From Acanthosepion lycidas (taxonomy: Eukaryota; Mollusca; Cephalopoda; Sepiida; Sepiidae), in assembly GCA_963932145.1 (NCBI GenBank), contig OZ010581.1, positions 85,395,979 through 85,459,978 on the forward strand: a DNA stretch of 64,000 nt. The letters run 5' to 3'. Under the pieces are notes generated by a model, which was given only the letters and a program-made list of their open reading frames with translations, was not told the DNA's origin and ran no database searches. A program made the position numbers and the translations under genes. Every line of letters begins with the position of its first letter. Position 1 is the stretch's first letter. Shown piece after piece: positions 9,850 to 20,013 of this stretch.

Positions 9850-12800
9850 GAAAATCAAGGCTTGCCCCGTTCAAACGAAAGAAGCTCGCCTCAGTCACCC
9901 AGCTTTCGCTGAAGAATGTTGAATGCAAGCGTTTTCTATCAGTTCTAATCTTCATCTTGAGCTGATGCTCAAAGAATCGGATCAGATCCTGATGAGAAAG
10001 ACGGATACCTCGCAAGCCTTCCTCCAATCGCGCCGTCCAATCACCATTCGGGCTGTGGAAAACAACAGGAACACCACCCGTTTCACTCCGGAGTACGGGG
10101 GCGACACATTGTCACACGCGTATGCGCGATCAATGGGCACGAGCTTTTCGGGAGCGAGACGAGTCGTCAGCTCGCCGAAATGGTCCCATAAGGGGCGGAC
10201 CCAGAGACAATGGTAGAAGGGGTGCGAAGCCGTTTCTTCTAAACCAAGGCTACACCGTTCACAGTCTGTCAAATCCGCCAAACCTCATATGAAGGCCTTG
10301 TCATTGAGAGGCAGCCGATTCCGAGCCAATCGCCAGGTAAGCGAAAACTCAGGGTTACTGAGGTAATCTGCCGCTGGCGCCCAAAACCAGTAAGAGCGAA
10401 ACTCCTCCTCCGACAAATCGAGATGCTCACGTAGGGAATCCTTCGCGACCCCCTCCACTAACAGACGATAGAAGACCGTCTTAGGCTGAGAAAGGGCACT
10501 GGACCAATGAACAGCCAACAAGGCAGATCAATACTCGCGAAAGAAATCCGACTGAACCCGGGGTTTACGATGGCGCACAACCCGCGAGCTGGGGTGGGGG
10601 ACTGATAGTAAGGAAAGGGAACGCGTCCCTAACAATCCCCGTCATAATCGAATCTCCTCTCGAGGCGAGTTTGTGGCTCACCAAATGTGGATTTCCCAGC
10701 GCCCCATTACACAGACGTTGTGCACAGACTCCTCTGTCGACCTGATGCTTGCGTCCAATCCGCAAAATGGAGGATAGCGAGCGCTCGAGCGGCTTCCTAC
10801 GGTCTTTACAGAAGGGAAGTACTGACAATCGAAAAAGGACAAGAGGGAAAATGTATGTAGCACACGCCGCCGCTCTGCCCTTCACGGACAACCTCCGTCG
10901 ATGCCAAGTCTGACCGGCAGCGTCGACTTTGGCTCGTACTTTAGATCAATTTTTCTCCAGCTGGAGGTCGGGTCCAAACCACACTCCAAGAATGCTGACA
11001 AGACCGTCCGTCCAACCGAAGGGCCCCGGAAGATATCGACCCCTTTTCAGGCACCTAACCGCAAGCCGGACGACTTGTCGCTGTTAATCTTGGCCCCTGA
11101 CACCTTTTAGTACCGATCAAGCGCCTTCAGTACTGCCTCAATGTTGCTGCGGGACGACACGAAAGATGCGTCATCGGCGTACGCAGAAACCCTGACTCGA
11201 GCCCCTCCAGGAACGGCGATTCCACGTAGGACCGGACTGCACGGCCTGTCCCTCAGCCGGCGAAGGAGAGGCTCCAACACCAAAGTAGGGGCGACAGCGC
11301 AAAAGTGCCGAGTGCCGACACTTTCCCGTTCACCTGTACCACAGCGCTGGGGAAGCGATACAGGAAGCTAATCCAGCGGCAGAAGTCGGGTTCAAACCCG
11401 TCGTCCTGCAGGACAACAGTAATGTAGCGATGGTTAACCCTATCAAATACCTTGGACTGATCTAAATTGATCAGCGCGGACTCATCGTCGTCTTTTACAC
11501 CCTCTATGATCGTGCGGATCAGATACAGGTTGCTCTGAATTGTTTGGCCCATCACAGCACAATTCTGTTCAGGACCCAACAGAGACTCGGCAACTAACTG
11601 CAGGATCTTGGCCAAAATCTTTAACTCTGTGTTTAGCAGAGTTATGAGCCTATTATGGGCCTAATTTCCCCCAACACGCTTGCCCTTTTTCAACAGATTG
11701 ATCACACCCCTGGAGAACCGGTCGGGGAGGGACTCCTACCGGAACCAGTTGTTGAACACGGCTGTCAAAATCGGAACAATGATGTGTGACAGCTTCAAGT
11801 ACAATTCATAGGGCAAACCATCCACACCTGGCGACTTGCCTCTGCCGACCTTCTTCAATGCCGCGTAGACTTCGCCCTCCGTGATCTCTCCCTCGCAGCT
11901 AGCCGCTTCAGTCGGCGAAAGCCGAGGAAAGTCAGCCAAATAACTGCGAAACTCGTCCTCACTAAGACCAGGCTCCTTGGTAAACCGGCTCTCAAAATAC
12001 CGCCGAAAAGCCTCGCACATGCCTTCAGTGAGCCGAAGAGTATGCCCGTCCAGGGTTTTGACTTCACGAATGTACCGATCGAACCCTCGACGGACTTCTT
12101 CCTTGCGCAAGTCTGCGCCCATGTTCACCGCTTCGGGAGACATCTTGCTTAACCTATATCTAATTACCTGGCCCATATAGCGCTCACTATTCGAACGTTC
12201 CACGTCGTCCCTAGCTAAGGCTATCTCTAGAGAATCCCCCCCAGCCACCGCCCGGGAAAGACTAGCCTTAAGCGTCTTCACCTTCTCAGCTCTATGTAGG
12301 GCGAGCCGTTTGCTGAAATCCGTGGTGAAGGACCTAATCCTACACTTAAGTCTATCCCACCATTTATTCCCGATAACCGCCCCCACTAGCTCCCTCTGCA
12401 CTAAGCTAGTTAGCTGAGGCCGGAGGTCCAGCCTGTCCAGTAAAGACAGATTGAACTTCCAGTAACCAGCCATTCTAGGCCTATGATCTAACACCATCCG
12501 GGCACAAACGAGTTTGTGGTCCGAATAGCCTACACAGTGGAACGTGGGACAATCTACGTGAGTCTATGTCGGCTCTTCTAACTAATATTCTGTCCAGGTA
12601 GCTAACCACCCGGTCAGAAGGCCAACTAAGAGCCCATGTCTATATCCCCACCACCCGGGTGATCGACCCGGTATCTATCAACGAGACCAAATTCGTTGAT
12701 CAGATCAACCAAGCTACGAACACTCCATCTCCCGTTAGCCCCCGATCTAACTTGGGGTCCAGAATGGCATTCCAGTCCCCCATTAAAACTAGGCGTATTG

Positions 12801-13195
12801 AATCCACCAGGAACGGACTAAACCGCCGAAAAAACGAAACCCGCTCCTCCTGGTCGTTGGGCGCATAAACCGCAACGACTCGAAACGAACCACTTTTCAC
12901 GGTAATATCGTCCACGATCAATCGTCTCTCGGCATCGGTATGCACAAGGTCCACCTTCGCATCAAGAGTACGCTTCACCAGCAAAGAGACTCCTCTGGTC
13001 TGTCGGTTCCTATATGTGAATAGACGACAAAGTCGTTAGACAGCACACACGAATCGATATTGCAAACAAAGTGGATATCTTGAATCGCGGCGACATCCAC
13101 GCCGAACGACCAGAGATCACGGAGGAGTCGAGCAGCCTTACCCCGATCCCTCAAGCCATTCGCATTTAAACTGGCTATCTTGATAACATACAGAC
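9850..13195 (-). pseudogene. LINE copy A ORF2: endonuclease-reverse transcriptase
   Basis: ORF2 opens near ASLNANGLRDRGK (about 13175), the usual start of an APE-type endonuclease that nicks target DNA. The endonuclease continues with VLMGDWNAILDPKLDRG (12770-12740). A long linker with MAGYWKFNLSLL leads to the RT domain. The RT domain shows GKSPGVDGLPYEL (about 11850), ALINLDQSKVFDRVNHRY (about 11490) and a YADDASFVSSRSN catalytic box (about 11180-11140) in shifted frames. The last part carries a CERCSLGLEETASHPFYHC zinc-binding segment (about 10255-10200), common at LINE C-termini. Open segments at 12984-12700, 12497-11736, 11615-11253, 10891-10565, 10521-10285 and 10281-9982 alternate frames, so the protein cannot be made. 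Confidence 0.87.
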
Positions 13196-13199
13196 CGGA

Positions 13200-15027
13200 A
13201 ATCTGCGGCGAATAGGACCCAGACGGATTGTCCCAGGTTCCCTGTTCCCACTTCTGTCCTCATCCGACCATCCAGGACAATGCCGCCGACGTCCGTGGGG
13301 TAGTTTAGTTTGACTGCCCTATATAAGGATGGATGGAGCAACACAGGGACACTCCCAGAACAAAACTGTCTTAGTTTTTTCAAGTTGGCATTGTCCAATT
13401 CGAACACCATTATTTTAGGGTATGCTTCCTTCGCCTCAGAAAGGTGGCTCCACCGGTATCCCTCACAAGGGAAATGACTCCTGGGGCGTGTGGGAAATTG
13501 CGGGATTCCTCGACTGACTTGTCATCAACAGTGTCCATTTTTTGTTTGGAAAGGCCCTTTTTAACTTCGTTGCTGTCTACTTTACAGATTTCGTCAGGAC
13601 CGAGAAAAAGTTTCTTTTTCTCCCTTGAGGAGTGGGGAGGAGAAGAAATAGATGTATGAGGGGTGTGGAAATAGAACTCAGGAAAGGATTGGAGGGGGAG
13701 GGGGAGGGAACACGGACAGGAGAAGCTGAGAGACTCCTTGGTTTTACTACATATTCTTCATCTTCTCTTGGCGAAGCAGGGACGGAGAGTGACCTGGTTT
13801 TGTCCATGACCCTCTCCGCCCTGCTCCGCCCTGCTCCGGCCAGAGGGCCTTTACGCTGGTTCCTCCTCTTCTTCTCTGGACCTTTTCAGAGATGCTGCCC
13901 GAGGTGGAAGCATTTTGTCCACCTCCATAGGCGTGTCCTCTCGCTGCTTCTCTTTCTGTTGGTGTTGTTGCTGAGGCTGCTGCTTTTTCTGCTGCCCCTT
14001 CTTTGAGACTGCACCTCCTTTGGGAGCTGCACCTCCTTTTGAGGCTGCATATTCCTCTGAAGCTGCTTGCTTTTTATCTGTGGTGAGAGTTGATGCTGTA
14101 CTGGTTGCTGCTTCTGCTTCGAAGGGGACGGCACGTTCTCCGTTTTCCGGCTCCTCCTCACCTCCCTCCAGTCCCCTTCCCTGGTCTTTGCCGATGTTTC
14201 CTCGTCTCTTGACGTTACGTCTACTGTTGCTGTTGTTACTGGTTTCGTCACCGCTGTCGTTGCTGGCTGAGGTGAAGATTGTGGACGTTTTCCGGGGAAC
14301 TCCTTCGCCACGTACCCCGAGGCTTCACACGCCCAGCAACACGGTCTCCGGCCCTCCACAACCACAAGCATTTTCTTTTCACGGCAAACAAGAATATTCG
14401 GGATGTCATTAAAATTTTTCCTGTCCACCGTGACAGATCGCCGTGACCATATCACCGGTTGCTATACCGGCCTTGCTCCTGAGGATTTTTACTTCATGGA
14501 TTTGTCCAAATTTCGTAAAAAATGCCCCTATCCCGTCTGGGTAGATATCCACTAACACTCCATAGATAGTGACTTTAGTCCTCCGGGTACCCATATATTC
14601 GGTCTGGGGTCTCAAGTTTTTAGTGTTCAGAACACTGACTGCCAGCTCCTTTGCTTGGTCTTCTGTTTGTAGGAGGATGTCCTCCTCGCTAGCACCTTCG
14701 GGTTAAGTAATGGAAGAAGCTTTAAAAACATTAGCTTAAAGCATCTTCCATTACTTCCCTGCTGACCCCAATTAGTTTCCGAGTTTTAATATCGGGAATC
14801 AGCAGGGATATTGTTCGCGTATTGACTGCTTGTAGGGCTTCTTGTATTGTTAGAAATTCGTTTCCCTTAAACGAATTCTGAAAATTGCCATTTGATTAAT
14901 AATAGGCTGAATCTTTTGTAACAAGCCTATTATCAGTCCATGCATTTTTTCGGCTAACACCGTCGGTGAAGTGTTTATTATGTCTTCGGCCATCCCGGCC
15001 GGGACAACCGAATAAATTGTTCTCATT
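13200..15027 (-). pseudogene. LINE copy A ORF1: RNA-binding Gag-like protein
   Basis: It probably starts at MAEDIINTSPTVLAEKM (15027). It continues through a domain with TKVTIYGVLVDIYPDGIGAF (14577 down), an RRM-like fold candidate shared with copy B. A knuckle-like RPCCWACEASGY (about 14345) follows; the second half of this CCHC is degraded (KEFPGK), so zinc binding is doubtful. Then come a long K/R/Q/S-rich disordered tail (14290-13890) and a conserved C-terminal block, NLKKLRQFCSGSVPVLLHPS (about 13390-13330), that matches the end of ORF1 in copy B. Frameshifts break it at several points, for example near 14450 and 14700. Confidence 0.75.
14705..14756. repeat. Short inverted repeat (hairpin) in LINE ORF1
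   Basis: The arms AAGTAATGGAAGA and TCTTCCATTACTT enclose a second paired part, GCTTTAA/TTAAAGC, with one mismatch. The loop is about 10 nt. The hairpin falls inside the ORF1 frame of copy A and disrupts it, suggesting a local inverted duplication rather than an element-encoded structure. Confidence 0.6.
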
Positions 15028-15473
15028 TTTGTTTTCTTTCACTTTTTTCTCCCAATAAGCACAAACAAAATAAAACGGGAGAAAAACGTGGACAACCAAA
15101 GACAATAAGTAATTCAAAAACAAATAAAAACGGAAAATATAATGAAAACTAAAACTGTGAGGAGGGTAAAAAAATACACAAAACTAAAAAGGAAATAAAC
15201 GAAAAGGAAAAGAACGAAATGCACAAATATACGAACAAAATAAAAAGCCAAAAAAAACTGAAAAATTCCAAAAAGTTTTTAGCAAAATAAAAATTAAGAT
15301 GAAACACTTATCAGCTCAAGTACCAAACGCTTGTCCAACACGCAGAAACTGAAAAGTAAAAAAAAATAAAAATCCAAATGATGACCGGAAAGCCTGATCC
15401 TTTAAAAGTGTAGAATGTTGATTAGAACGTCGGGTTGACCAATTGTAGAATGTATTTACTTCTTGAGTGTTGT

Positions 15474-16225
15474 GGTCACCAATGTTGAATGGGTTAAATA
15501 GATAATGTGGCTGCGTGTTGAGAAGGTAATAAACATTCATACATAATATTTAAAACATCAAGGAAAAAAACAATGAGAACCAATTTTGTTTAACGAAGAA
15601 ATATATGTATATTAAATTCAACAATAATAATACAAAGTAGTTGTAATATGAGTGAAAAAGGGAGAAAAAAAAGTAGCTTCCCCTTGACTGTAAGGAAAGG
15701 TATTAAAGGAGATTTGTCTGAGTAAAATGTTCAGAGTTCAGTGTTGAAAATAGAATATTTCTTTTAGAAAATTGTTCAGTTGTTGCAACTTACAGAGTTG
15801 ATTTAACTTGGTGTGTTCACAGGGAACTGGTAGTGTATCAAACAAAGTTCTGTATTGTATGTATGTACGTGCGGAGTAAGTAGGATGAAATACACGAGTG
15901 AGTAAGTGAGAACTATTGTCTCCGGACTGTGGTTCTGGAACTACTACTAACTGTTTGTTTTTTTTTGTTTTTGGAATGCATCCAATATTTATACTACCTA
16001 GGGTGGCTCCCAGCAGAGACGTTGGAGTACATTTTTGAATATACATGAAAAATATCCGATTGGACGGAAAATGGACCAATCAGTGATTTTGTAGCAAAGC
16101 TTGTTTTTGAACAAAGTGTAGGAACAAATTTACTATGGTGGAATATGATAGATAAATTGTCCTGTTGTTTTTTAGTATGTATATTGACCAATTAGAATTG
16201 GAGAAAATGTAGGCGTGGCACTACA
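15474..16225 (-). repeat. LTR-like repeat, copy 2, with primer-site-like junction
   Basis: The minus strand begins TGTAGTGCCACGCC (16225) and ends just before TTGGTGACC (15482-15474), the typical junction between a Gypsy 5' LTR and its primer binding site. It carries the CCAAT block CACTGATTGGTCCATTT at about 16088-16070 and a polypyrimidine block near 15680. Length is about 740 bp. It is homologous to the copy at 5.1-5.8 kb. The sequence beyond (15300-15470) reads like a short 5' leader and then meets the 5' end of LINE A, so the rest of the LTR element is missing. Confidence 0.5.
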
Positions 16226-16459
16226 AAAGTAAAAATCTAAATGATGTATCCGCAAATTAAATGACCGGAACGTCATGCATAGTTAAGAAAATGTGTTTCT
16301 TTATGTGTCTGCTCATCAATAGCTAAGAAAGAGCTTAAAGTGAACGCAATCAATTTAAAAACTCTACCAATTTTGCTCATTTTTTATTTCAGCTCCGTTA
16401 TTTTAATACACTTTCTTAAATTTTTTTTTTTTTTTTAAATCAGATTAGGTGAGATTATA

Positions 16460-16650
16460 TACAGTGTAACACGGATATAAGAGACCCGGGTATAAGAGAA
16501 ACCAGGATATAAGAGAGATTTTATCTGGTCCCAAATTAGAGCCTGTGTTAATGTATATAAATTAGACCAAACTCGGATATAAGAGAAACCCGGATATATG
16601 AGATTTCTTCTCCGGTCCCGACAACTCTCTTATATCCGGGTTACACTGTA
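16460..16650. mobile_element. Pogo/Tigger-like MITE
   Basis: Terminal inverted repeats ACAGTGTAAC.CGGATATAAG and CTTATATCCGGGTTACACTGT lie at 16461-16480 and about 16629-16649, flanked by TA on both sides. The element is only about 190 bp and non-coding. GGATATAAGAGA-type motifs are repeated inside it. The terminal sequence resembles the CAGTxAAACCTCGATATAACG ends of pogo-group elements; family assignment is inferred from that. Confidence 0.75.
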
Positions 16651-16720
16651 TTTTAAAAATTAAATATGTAATAAAAATAAAAGTAACTACTTAACGAATT
16701 TATAAAAAATAAAATGATTC

Positions 16721-16880
16721 ATTCCCTACACACAAGCCACCAATCTGACACTCAGTGGCATGCCACTAGCGTTTATCGCTGGTGGCCCACTGGCGTGTTC
16801 GTCTCGGCAATGTAACCACTGGCAGACTGCTAGAGGCCCACTGGAAGTTTCCACCAGATGACCACTTGCTTGTAGGGAAT
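16721..16880. mobile_element. MITE with ATTCCCTACA termini
   Basis: It begins ATTCCCTACACACAAGCCAC and ends CACTTGCTTGTAGGGAAT, imperfect inverted repeats of about 22 bp. The interior is GC-richer than its flanks and repeats short CACTGGC/GCCACTGG motifs. It is non-coding and about 160 bp. No clear target-site duplication is visible, so the superfamily is unknown. Confidence 0.65.
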
Positions 16881-17813
16881 TTTATTAAGAAAACGTATAG
16901 AATTAAAAAAAAAAAAAAGATTCTTTGATTATATAAGGTTATTATATAAAGTTATAATTTATTATTTAAACAAAATACCAAACATAAATATGTTAAACTA
17001 TTGCACTGCTGGGGTCCCATATTTCTCTAATTTTTATTTTTTATTTTTCGCACGCTTTTAAAGTCGGTATCATTATACAGTTTTTGTGTTTGACCTTTGA
17101 TTCTATAGGTTGCTGTGCATAAGTAAATATATTTTAATAAAGTAAAAAGTACACATTACATTTACAAACTTTACATATTTCGTTTATAATGGCGGTTCAA
17201 TGAGTGACAAGAAAATGTGCCAATGTTTTATGCCTAAAACCTTTAATTACATATGGAAATTAATTTTTCTTTTAATACGGATTAACTTTATTACATTTTA
17301 AATAAAACCAAAATTTAACTTCAAAGAAAACATTTAAATTATTTAAAAATGCTTTTTCTGTTTTTTTAGAAAGTGTGTCGGGTCCATCGGAAGTTTCTAT
17401 CTCAGGAGACGAATGACCAAAATTATTTACACATAAGGCCCCAAGTGGCACTTCCAGTAATGTTGAAAACATTTAAAATATAATACAAAAAATATTAATT
17501 GATCATTAACAGCGTTTTCCTTACATTTTTGAGGGACTTTTTTTGTGTAGAAAATTGACGGCAAAAAGAAATGTAAGCAATATGTTTTATTTTGTAAGTA
17601 ATTTTTGTTTAATCCAAGTACAATTTAGCCAGCACCCAGGAAGCCATAAATACAGACTATAAACAAACAAGAGATGGTTGGCGAATGGATTACGCGTAGT
17701 CAACTCAACTGATTTGCTGATCCACGTCTCTGATGTAGATTCTACAATGAATCCAAGGTACGAACTTTTCCCCTTTGAAGAGGTTTTATTAAACACACCT
17801 CAACGTATATCTT
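16881..17813. other. Unassigned spacer with two short minus-strand frames
   Basis: Frames at 17472-17272 and 17796-17587 (minus, 66 and 69 codons) start with Met and are not low-complexity, but I recognise no family in either. They may be exons or chance frames. Otherwise this is AT-rich DNA upstream of the Copia LTR. Confidence 0.4.
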
Positions 17814-17815
17814 TG

Positions 17816-18051
17816 TGTTGAATTATCAATGACTGTCAGTCTGCCAAGAGTTATCTGCTCTTCGTTTTGGTTATCTACTCTTCTCTCTTTTTAGACAGTC
17901 CCTAATGTAAATAAAGCGTTCACCTCGTGCGTGTGTTAAGTAAAACATGTCTATGTGTTTTTTATTAAATTTGTCTTCCAGTATCAAGTCTAATCAAAAC
18001 AAGGTATGTTCCGATTTGATTGATTCTTGACTTTATAACTTTCTTTTTTCA
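17816..18051 (+). repeat. Copia 5' LTR
   Basis: About 236 bp, beginning TGTTGAATTATC and ending TTTTTTCA, just before the primer site. AATAAA occurs inside it at about 17910. The 3' partner is absent, so the left boundary rests on the TG start and could be 2 bp further left. Confidence 0.65.
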
Positions 18052-18053
18052 AT

Positions 18054-18068
18054 GGTTATGGGCCCAGG
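18054..18068 (+). promoter_or_regulatory. Copia primer binding site (tRNA-Met type)
   Basis: GGTTATGGGCCCAGG, two bases after the LTR end. It resembles the GTTATGGGCCCAG primer site that Copia elements use with an internal fragment of initiator tRNA-Met. Confidence 0.75.
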
Positions 18069-18445
18069 CGACATCTCGAAGATAATAAGCCACGTGGGAC
18101 CTTTATTTTCGGCTATCTTGAATTCTTGGTTGTGGTAGAAGTTTTTGTATCGCTTTATAACGTGTAATGGCGATGGAAACAAAACTTAGTAACCTCGTGC
18201 CACTGAATGGTACAAATTATGCCACTTGGAAAGTACAATGCAAAATGGCATTGTTACGTAGTACAAAGAAGAAAGCAAGGATAGAATAACCTTTTCTTAA
18301 GGCTTTACTGAACTTAATTCACAACAAAGGAAAGAATTCAGAATGAAAAGGAAGAAGAACGCAGCTTTTAAAGAGGAAAGGGAACGTGTGAAAAGTCACG
18401 TGGACAAGAAAATTAGTTTCCTTTTCTTTTTACGAAAATATAACA

Positions 18446-18733
18446 TTCTCCCCCACTTGCAAAAGAGATTGAAAAAGTTTTATAAATCCAGTCGTTGGAT
18501 TGGTCTACGAATCCTGCTAGACCGGCGTGGAGGTAGTTCACCACTGGAAGAGTCAGAGCTCTGAGAAGTTTGACTTTCAGGATTCTGGCTATTATTCACA
18601 GATTCATTTTCTGTATAAGGTGAAGAAATATTAACGGGACCTGTATCAGGCAAAAGGGTTGAATCTGCATGGTCCACGTCGGGTTGAGTATTTTCAGGTC
18701 CATTTTGAGGTCCATCCGGGCGTGGAAAACGTG
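18446..18733 (-). pseudogene. Gypsy Pol C-terminal tail, unit 1
   Basis: The minus frame ends SSGELPPRRSSRIRRPIQRL followed by a stop. This basic PPRRSxRIRRP tail is typical of the C-terminus of Gypsy-type Pol, after integrase. It is followed by GCAAGTGGGGGAGAA, the polypurine tract, directly abutting the TG of the LTR at 18445. No start or enzyme domain is present. It is almost identical to the second unit at 18930-19217; one visible change is Ser to Arg after SQ. Confidence 0.85.
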
Positions 18734-18929
18734 CAAAGAAGAAAGCAAGGATAGAATAACCTTTTCTTAAGGCTTTACTGAACTTAATTCACAGCAGTCA
18801 GTAATCAAGAAAGGAAAGAATTCAGAATGAAAAGGAAGAAGAACGCAGCTTTTAAAGAGGAAAGGGAACGTGTGAAAAGTCACGTGGACAAGAAAATTAG
18901 TTTCCTTTTCTTTTTACGAAAATATAACA

Positions 18930-19217
18930 TTCTCCCCCACTTGCAAAAGAGATTGAAAAAGTTTTATAAATCCAGTCGTTGGATTGGTCTACGAATCCTG
19001 CTAGACCGGCGTGGAGGTAGTTCACCACTGGAAGAGTCAGACCTCTGAGAAGTTTGACTTTCAGGATTCTGGCTATTATTCACAGATTCATTTTCTGTAT
19101 AAGGTGAAGAAATATTAACGGGACCTGTATCAGGCAAAAGGGTTGAATCTGCATGGTCCACGTCGGGTTGAGTATTTTCAGGTCCATTTTGAGGTCCATC
19201 CGGGCGTGGAAAACGTG
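18930..19217 (-). pseudogene. Gypsy Pol C-terminal tail, unit 2
   Basis: Second copy of the 484-bp unit, again ending RRSSRIRRPIQRL-stop and a polypurine tract next to the LTR at 18929. The very low divergence from unit 1 means the duplication is recent or homogenised. Confidence 0.85.
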
Positions 19218-20013
19218 CAAAGAAGAAAGCAAGGATAGAATAACCTTTTCTTAAGGCTTTACTGAACTTAATTCACAGCAGTCAGTAATCAAGAAAGGAA
19301 AGAATTCAGAATGAAAAGGAAGAAGAACGCAGCTTTTAAAGAGGAAAGGGAACGTGTGAAAAGTCACGTGGACAAGAAAATTAGTTTCCTTTTCTTTTTA
19401 CGAAAATATAACAGGCATTAATTAAAGATGGCTTGTGGAGCATTGTGAATGAAACGGAGGTTGTTCCCGAAAGAAGGACAGATGCGACAACACACGCGAA
19501 ATGTTTATTGCGTAGGGATCGTGCCTTAGCGACGATTGTGCTCTCAGTGGAACCGTCACTGTTGTATCTAATTGGAGACCCTGATGATCCTGCAGTTGTG
19601 TGGAAGAAATTGGCTGATCAATTTCAAAAGAAAACGTGGGCTAAAAAAATTAGCGTTGAGGAGAAAATTATATTCCATTAAATTAAAAGAAGGTGACTCT
19701 GTTCAAGAACACATCGATACGATGATGGAAATATTCGATGAGTTAGCAATTATTGGCGATTCAATTGATGAGGAGGATAAAGTTGTACATCTCCTAGCTA
19801 CTCTCCCAGTTTCTTATAACATGTTGGTGACAGCACTCGAAGCAAGTCAGGATGTTCCCAAATGGGTGTTAGTGACTGAACGATTGCTGTACGAAGAAAC
19901 CAAGGTTAAAGAAAGGGAAATTAACGGTGCCGAATTGAAAGCCATGACGTCAAAACATCACGTCAATAAAAGGGAATACAAGTGTTATCACGATGGAAAA
20001 AATGGGCATTAAG

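Larger units (their letters stand above)
9235..15060 (-). mobile_element. Tx1/L1-type two-ORF LINE, copy A (near full length, dead)
   Basis: On the minus strand it has ORF1 (15027 to about 13200), then ORF2 (about 13190 to 9850) with endonuclease, linker, reverse transcriptase and C-terminal CCHC region, then a 3' UTR to about 9235. Three relatives lie in the window: B (22.6-28.6 kb), C (35-37.5 kb) and D (51.8-54.1 kb, plus). A is the longest. GC content is clearly higher than the surroundings, as expected of a recently AT-immigrant coding element. It is broken by many frameshifts and stops. The 3' end, around TATTTATTGCATAAAA and GAGGCTGGTCTTATAC, resembles the satellite monomers at 46-47.7 kb. 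The Tx1 assignment is inferred from GDWN..LDPKLDRG and the ORF1 layout. Confidence 0.85.
18252..19413 (-). mobile_element. Nested Gypsy LTR relic: three LTRs, two pol-tail segments
   Basis: The insert begins TGTTACGTAG and ends AAAATATAACA, flanked by GGCAT at 18247-18251 and 19414-19418. On the minus strand the order is LTR (19413-19218), end of pol plus polypurine tract, LTR (18929-18734), the same pol tail, LTR (18445-18252). The repeat period is 484 bp, apart from a 14-bp deletion in the leftmost LTR. The two inner LTRs lack the last 12 bp of U5 (as kept by the leftmost LTR) and join straight into the pol tail. The rest of the element is deleted. Confidence 0.88.
18167..20012 (+). pseudogene. 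Copia Gag, split by a nested insertion
   Basis: The structural protein starts at ATG 18167. NLVPLNGTNYATWKVQCKMA, the usual Copia Gag opening, is cut at 18251 by the nested LTR relic and resumes at 19419 with LIKDGLWSIVNETE. The capsid-like core continues with DDPAVVWKKLADQFQKKTW. A frameshift follows near 19640-19670, then LKEGDSVQEHIDTMMEIFDE and LPVSYNMLVTALEAS. The nucleocapsid knuckle is degenerate: KCYHDGKNGH has lost its second Cys, and the frame shifts in the middle of it into GIKRDC. Hence Gag is broken by one insertion and at least two frameshifts. Confidence 0.88.

Noticed and set aside
9985-10015. CTGATGAG, hammerhead-like core
   Set aside because: No correctly spaced GAAA and flanking stems. 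It is inside the LINE A ORF2 antisense. Similar isolated CTGATGA hits (for example 251, 23423) also lack the rest of the ribozyme core.
13632-14412. Plus-strand frames of 124 and 130 codons opposite LINE A ORF1
   Set aside because: Leu/Ser/Pro-rich antisense shadows of the K/R/Q/S-rich ORF1 tail on minus.
17272-17796. Two minus-strand frames of 66 and 69 codons as a host gene
   Set aside because: No recognisable family, no splice context and no evidence that they belong together. Kept only as a remark in the spacer entry.
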